The notes beneath the pieces were generated by a model. The model did not search any database. It was given only the letters and a program-made list of their open reading frames with translations, and was not told the DNA's origin. A stretch of 9,025 bases of DNA from Ardenticatenales bacterium (GTDB lineage Bacteria > Chloroflexota > Anaerolineae > Promineifilales > UBA4811): NCBI GenBank assembly GCA_013139935.1, contig WSZX01000111.1, forward strand, positions 1-9,025. Reading direction: 5' to 3'. Positions within the stretch are counted from its first letter, which is position 1. Every line of letters starts with the position of its first letter. The translations under genes and the position numbers were made by a program. This document shows, piece after piece, positions 6,255 to 9,025 of the stretch.

Positions 6255-6257
6255 TGC

Positions 6258-7403
6258 ATGGAATCATTCACTCCGGAAGCCTTGACCTACATGCTGACGC
6301 AGTACCTGCTACTGTGGCACCAGGCACTGGAGGATCCGGCCGGCGCACAGGAAGGCGTCCTGCGGCGGTTGCTTGGAGGCTATGCCAGGACCGAGTATGG
6401 CGTACAGCGTGGCGCACCCGAGGTGGAGACCCTGGACGAATTCCGGCGTGCTTTCCCGGCTACCACGTATGAGGGGTATTGGCCGCTCATTCAGCAGGCG
6501 ATGGAGGGCGGGTGTGGTGCACTGTTGTACGAAAGCCCACTCGCCTGGGCGATCACCCGTGGCACCAGCAAGGGGGAGTCCAAGTTCATCCCGATGACTC
6601 CCACCGATATGCGTATGCGCGCCAGCGCCGGCCGGGCGTTGATGAATTACGTCCTTGGCACGCGGAAGGTGCACATACTGCAGGGCGCGAACATCAATCT
6701 CAACTTTCCTTCGGTGGTGGGGACACTGAAGGTGGGCGAGGACGAGCTAGAGTACGGGTATAGCTCGGGCATCTATCTCAAGCATACCACGTCATCCCTG
6801 ATTCGGTCCATTCCGACGCAGGAAGAGATTGATGCGCTCGGCGGGGGCAAGGCCATTGCCGATTGGGAGCGGCGCTTTGAATTGGCATATGAACTGGGAA
6901 AGGGGGAGAACATAACCTTCGTGGGGGGCGTTGCGCCGACCGCGGTGGCCTTTGGCCGGTACCTTCGGCGGGCGCACGGGGTCTACCCCAAAGACCTGTG
7001 GCAGATTGAGGTCATGACGCTGGGAAGCGTGCCCGGCATCAATACAAAGTACGCCCCCAGGCTTCGGGCCATGTACGGACCAGTTGACATTGTCGAGATC
7101 TATGGGGCTACCGAGGGGATGTTTGGCCAGCAAATGGACAAACAGCGGGCCTGGGTCCCCAATTATGACCTGTTTTTCTTTGAGGTAGAGACAGGAGAGG
7201 GGGTCAAGATGCTGCACGATATGCGGCCGGGAGAAACCGGGAGCATGGTCATTTCCACTCCCATCTTCCCACGCTACAAGATCGGTGATCTGGTTCGTGC
7301 CTTTCAGCCACCATACTATCGTTGCATCGGCCGCGATAGATTCCTCACCCGCCTGCAATACTGGTGGGAGGCACTGGTGATGTGGGAATTCGACCGGTTG
7401 TAG
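6258..7403 (+). CDS. GH3 auxin-responsive-promoter-family protein (acyl-adenylate-forming), short form
   Basis: A 381-aa bacterial relative of plant GH3 acyl-acid amido synthetases, part of the ANL adenylate-forming superfamily; it would activate a carboxylate with ATP to an acyl-AMP. Family motifs are in order: TRGTSKGESKFIPMT (100-114, phosphate-binding A3-like loop), EIYGATEGMFG (280-290, A5-like), YDLFFFEV (303-310), and RYKIGDLVRA with GRDRFLTRL (339-366, A7/A8 hinge-like). Full GH3 proteins are about 550-600 residues; this one stops soon after the hinge, so the mobile C-terminal domain that carries out the second half-reaction is missing. The end (EALVMWEFDRL) looks natural, not like a frameshift. 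It is a single gene, convergent with the next (22-bp gap), and preceded by an inverted repeat. Acyl substrate and acceptor cannot be inferred. Confidence 0.88.
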   Translation: MESFTPEALTYMLTQYLLLWHQALEDPAGAQEGVLRRLLGGYARTEYGVQRGAPEVETLDEFRRAFPATTYEGYWPLIQQAMEGGCGALLYESPLAWAITRGTSKGESKFIPMTPTDMRMRASAGRALMNYVLGTRKVHILQGANINLNFPSVVGTLKVGEDELEYGYSSGIYLKHTTSSLIRSIPTQEEIDALGGGKAIADWERRFELAYELGKGENITFVGGVAPTAVAFGRYLRRAHGVYPKDLWQIEVMTLGSVPGINTKYAPRLRAMYGPVDIVEIYGATEGMFGQQMDKQRAWVPNYDLFFFEVETGEGVKMLHDMRPGETGSMVISTPIFPRYKIGDLVRAFQPPYYRCIGRDRFLTRLQYWWEALVMWEFDRL

Positions 7404-7425
7404 GACCAGAGGGACCCGAGAACCG

Positions 7426-7842
7426 TTACCGTCGCCTGCTGCTGAAACCTCTGATCAGGATGGATAGCCCCAGGGCAATGAGAATCAGGGGCCACAGTTC
7501 CAGGCCGGTAACGTTGCTGATTCCTGAAAAGGCCAAGATGGCCGCGAGGATGATCCGGCCGCCGAGCGGTTGGGCATAGGATGGGACCAGCAGGCGTATG
7601 GCGATCTCGGCTGTCAACAGCAGCGCAGCCCCGATCATGATCACGCCCCACACACTGCCCCAGTCGAGCCAGTCGGCGAGGTTCATCGTCACGGCCAGCA
7701 GGGTCACTCCAGCCCAAATCAGGATGAGCGCCCAAATGGCGCCGCCCAACGAATCGCGGCGCCAGTCCTTCTCTCCCCTGTGCTTTTCCTCTTCTTCCTT
7801 TTCGAACCGCTTCTCCTCCGCTTTCTCATCTTGTCTCGACAT
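7426..7842 (-). CDS. Small multi-pass membrane protein, LiaF/DUF5668-like transmembrane domain
   Basis: A 138-aa protein. A highly charged N-terminal segment (3-30, Lys/Glu-rich, potential coiled coil) is cytoplasmic. Hydrophobic segments follow at about 33-51, 63-86, 97-107 and 115-130, three to four membrane spans. The internal echo GAIWALILIWAGVTLL (34-49) and ELWPLILIALGLSILIRG (115-132) is typical of the small helical-hairpin domain of LiaI/LiaF-like and DUF5668 proteins, which are linked to envelope-stress sensing. ATG 7842 has an ideal AGGAGG 4 nt upstream, so it is preferred over an in-frame start at 7908. A TATAAT at 7876-7881 would start transcription near 7869. It is convergent with GH3 and divergent from ornithine aminotransferase. 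Function beyond membrane association is unknown. Confidence 0.75.
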   Translation of the reverse strand: MSRQDEKAEEKRFEKEEEEKHRGEKDWRRDSLGGAIWALILIWAGVTLLAVTMNLADWLDWGSVWGVIMIGAALLLTAEIAIRLLVPSYAQPLGGRIILAAILAFSGISNVTGLELWPLILIALGLSILIRGFSSRRR

Positions 7843-7846
7843 GGCG

Positions 7847-7852
7847 CCTCCT
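7847..7852 (-). promoter_or_regulatory. Consensus Shine-Dalgarno AGGAGG deciding the start at 7842
   Basis: A perfect AGGAGG on the minus strand, 4 nt before ATG 7842. It excludes the longer 160-aa version from 7908, whose start would lie upstream of the -10 box. Confidence 0.7.
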
Positions 7853-7875
7853 CGAACCGTGGATACCAATGCCTC

Positions 7876-7881
7876 ATTATA
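7876..7881 (-). promoter_or_regulatory. -10 box (TATAAT) for the small membrane protein
   Basis: A perfect TATAAT on the minus strand, about 27-30 nt upstream in transcript terms of the ATG at 7842. The -35 at 17-18 nt (CACCAC/TCACCA) is poor, so the promoter may need an activator or be weak. Confidence 0.5.
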
Positions 7882-8042
7882 TCGCAACTTGCTGAAAAGT
7901 GGTGACATTTATCTGCTGCTGCCGGTACTGATGGCATTTGCCGCCCTCAACCATTGCGGCAAGAATCCTGCTATCAGAATCGAGCTTCAGACAAGAGGCC
8001 GGACGCCGTCAATCCAGTTGGCCAGGACGAGGGAGTATGGGA

Positions 8043-8054
8043 GGCGTGCACGCC
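8043..8054. promoter_or_regulatory. 12-bp perfect palindrome GGCGTGCACGCC
   Basis: A self-complementary 12-mer between two divergently transcribed genes, 126 bp before the aminotransferase ATG. It has no loop, so it suits a dimeric regulator better than an RNA hairpin. In GC-rich DNA some palindromes arise by chance. Confidence 0.35.
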
Positions 8055-8168
8055 CCTCTGTCTTTCTCCGGTTGGGCCTGCCTGTCCGAACCTCGTACCA
8101 ACGCTATGGTCGCCAGAATGTGATCGATTGCCATCTGTTGGTGGGCAGCCATTGGTCCAGAATCGACC

Positions 8169-8174
8169 AAGGAG
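8169..8174 (+). promoter_or_regulatory. Shine-Dalgarno of ornithine aminotransferase
   Basis: AAGGAG ends 6 nt before ATG 8181; a second GGAG abuts the ATG and is too close to act. Confidence 0.65.
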
Positions 8175-8180
8175 TAGGAG

Positions 8181-9025
8181 ATGAACTCGCAGCAATTGAT
8201 TGCGCTTGAGGATCGGTACGGTGCGCACAATTATCGCCCGCTGGATGTGGTCATCGACCGGGCTGAAGGGGTCTGGGTGTATGACGTGGAGGGGAAACGC
8301 TACCTGGATTGCCTGAGCGCCTACTCGGCCGTCAACCAGGGCCATTGCCACCCGCGGATCATCCGGGCGCTGAAGGAACAGGCGGACAATGTCACGCTCA
8401 CCTCACGCGCGTTTCGCAATTCACAGTTGGGCCTCTTTGAGAAGGAACTCTGCGAACTGACCGGCTATGAGATGGCCCTACCTATGAACACCGGCACGGA
8501 GGCGGTAGAGACTGCACTCAAGGTCGCGCGCAAGTGGGGATATCAGACCAAGGGCGTCCCGGCCAACCAGGCCGAGATCATTGCCTGCAACGGCAACTTC
8601 CACGGCCGGACCATCACTATCGTTAGCTTTTCTTCGGCGGAACAGTACCGGAGGGACTATGGCCCCTTTACTCCCGGGTTTAGGCTGGTGGATTTCGGTG
8701 ACATTGAGGCCCTCAGGGCTGCGGTCACGCCCAATACGGTGGCCTTAATCGTGGAACCGATCCAGGGTGAGGGCGGCGTGGTGATTCCGCCAGACGGCTA
8801 TCTCAAGGCGGTGGCCGGCCTTTGTCGCGAGCGGGAGGTTCTCTTCATGGCCGATGAGATTCAGACGGGCCTGGGAAGGACTGGCCAGCTGTTCGCTCAC
8901 CAGCACGAGGATGTCAGGGCGGATGTGGTCATCATCGGCAAGGCGCTCTCGGGCGGTGTTTATCCGGTTTCGGCCGTGCTTTCTGACCGAGAGGTCTTGG
9001 GGCTCTTTCGGCCGGGCGAACACGG
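8181..9025 (+). CDS. rocD: Ornithine aminotransferase (class III PLP-dependent), C-terminus cut by window edge
   Basis: The first 281 of about 400 residues are visible. The enzyme moves the delta-amino group of ornithine to 2-oxoglutarate, giving glutamate-5-semialdehyde and glutamate in the cytoplasm; it links arginine/ornithine breakdown to proline and glutamate. Class III landmarks: ALEDRYGAHNYRPLDVV (8-24), characteristic of the ornithine-specific branch; MNTGTEAVETALK (102-114, phosphate cup); NGNFHGRT (137-144); VEPIQGEGGV (191-200); ADEIQTGLGRTG (224-235, with D225 binding the pyridine nitrogen); and IIGKALSGG (251-259), with K254 the Schiff-base lysine. The start at ATG 8181 is backed by AAGGAG. 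The class III call is near certain; ornithine specificity is very likely, with acetylornithine aminotransferase the main alternative. Confidence 0.93.
   Translation, partial: MNSQQLIALEDRYGAHNYRPLDVVIDRAEGVWVYDVEGKRYLDCLSAYSAVNQGHCHPRIIRALKEQADNVTLTSRAFRNSQLGLFEKELCELTGYEMALPMNTGTEAVETALKVARKWGYQTKGVPANQAEIIACNGNFHGRTITIVSFSSAEQYRRDYGPFTPGFRLVDFGDIEALRAAVTPNTVALIVEPIQGEGGVVIPPDGYLKAVAGLCREREVLFMADEIQTGLGRTGQLFAHQHEDVRADVVIIGKALSGGVYPVSAVLSDREVLGLFRPGEH

Larger units (their letters stand above)
5883..6257. other. Divergent intergenic region, no gene seen
   Basis: A 375-bp stretch between the minus-strand membrane protein and the plus-strand GH3 gene. Frames crossing it on both strands give Arg/Pro-rich, low-quality translations without good starts, so I call no gene. 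It holds an 8-mer TGTCCGAA repeat pair (6130-6149) with an inverted copy at 5995-6002, a terminator-like hairpin read on the minus strand (6053-6099) and a perfect inverted repeat at 6203-6228. No convincing -35/-10 pair was found on either strand. Confidence 0.6.

Noticed and set aside
5717..6271. Long N-terminal extension (to 6271) of the minus-strand frame ending at 5270
   Set aside because: Most of it (roughly 5810-6271) is Arg/Ser/Pro-rich with no domain and no good SD, and it crosses the divergent regulatory region. Only the last 30 or so residues look like protein.
7843..7908. Longer start of the small membrane protein at 7908
   Set aside because: Codons 7908-7843 overlap the TATAAT at 7876-7881, and an ideal AGGAGG serves ATG 7842.
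7974..8351. 125-aa minus-strand open frame
   Set aside because: Its first part is antisense to the well-supported ornithine aminotransferase; no RBS or domain.
1..9025. tRNA, rRNA, CRISPR array, insertion sequence or prophage signs
   Set aside because: No cloverleaf-like segment, no regularly spaced repeats, and no transposase, integrase or phage genes were seen on either strand.

Overview
The window is GC-rich, densely coded bacterial DNA. Gene content suggests a Chloroflexota-like (Anaerolineae-type) bacterium: tandem HtrA-like proteases with Pro/Thr-rich linkers after an N-terminal Cys, a baeRF/aeRF1-type release-factor homologue, a short bacterial GH3 protein and a LiaF/DUF5668-like membrane protein. 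This placement is inferred from family resemblance only, since no rRNA or tRNA is present.

Layout. Positions 1-4972 (minus strand) look like one operon read from a strong sigma70-type promoter at 4943-4972. In transcription order it holds a zinc-finger-less DnaJ/CbpA-type J protein, two tandem HtrA-type serine proteases, an archaeo-eukaryotic release-factor-like protein with a GGRGGSQ loop, and an arginase-family protein cut by the window edge. The first three genes are tightly coupled: a 3-bp gap, with the dnaJ stop inside the next ribosome-binding site, then a TTGA stop/start overlap. The last two follow after gaps of 73 and 48 bp. Positions 5001-5882 (minus) hold a membrane-anchored protein of unknown function. 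It appears split by two compensating frameshifts into a 34-aa N-terminal piece, a central TPR-like/transmembrane piece and a C-terminal piece that overlaps it by GTGA.

Positions 5883-6257 form a 375-bp divergent intergenic region with a TGTCCGAA direct repeat, a perfect 8-bp inverted repeat just before the next gene, and a terminator-like hairpin on the minus strand. Positions 6258-7403 (plus) encode a short GH3-family adenylate-forming enzyme. It is convergent with a 138-aa membrane protein (7426-7842, minus). A 338-bp divergent region (7843-8180), with a TATAAT box and a 12-bp palindrome, leads to a plus-strand ornithine aminotransferase (from 8181) that runs off the window.

How the genes may work together. 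The minus-strand operon reads as a protein quality-control set: a J-protein co-chaperone, two extracytoplasmic proteases and a possible ribosome-rescue or nascent-chain-release factor. The arginase-family protein at one edge and ornithine aminotransferase at the other could both belong to arginine/ornithine catabolism. They are about 7.8 kb apart on opposite strands, and the arginase-like protein has Cys in place of one metal-binding His, so that link is weak.
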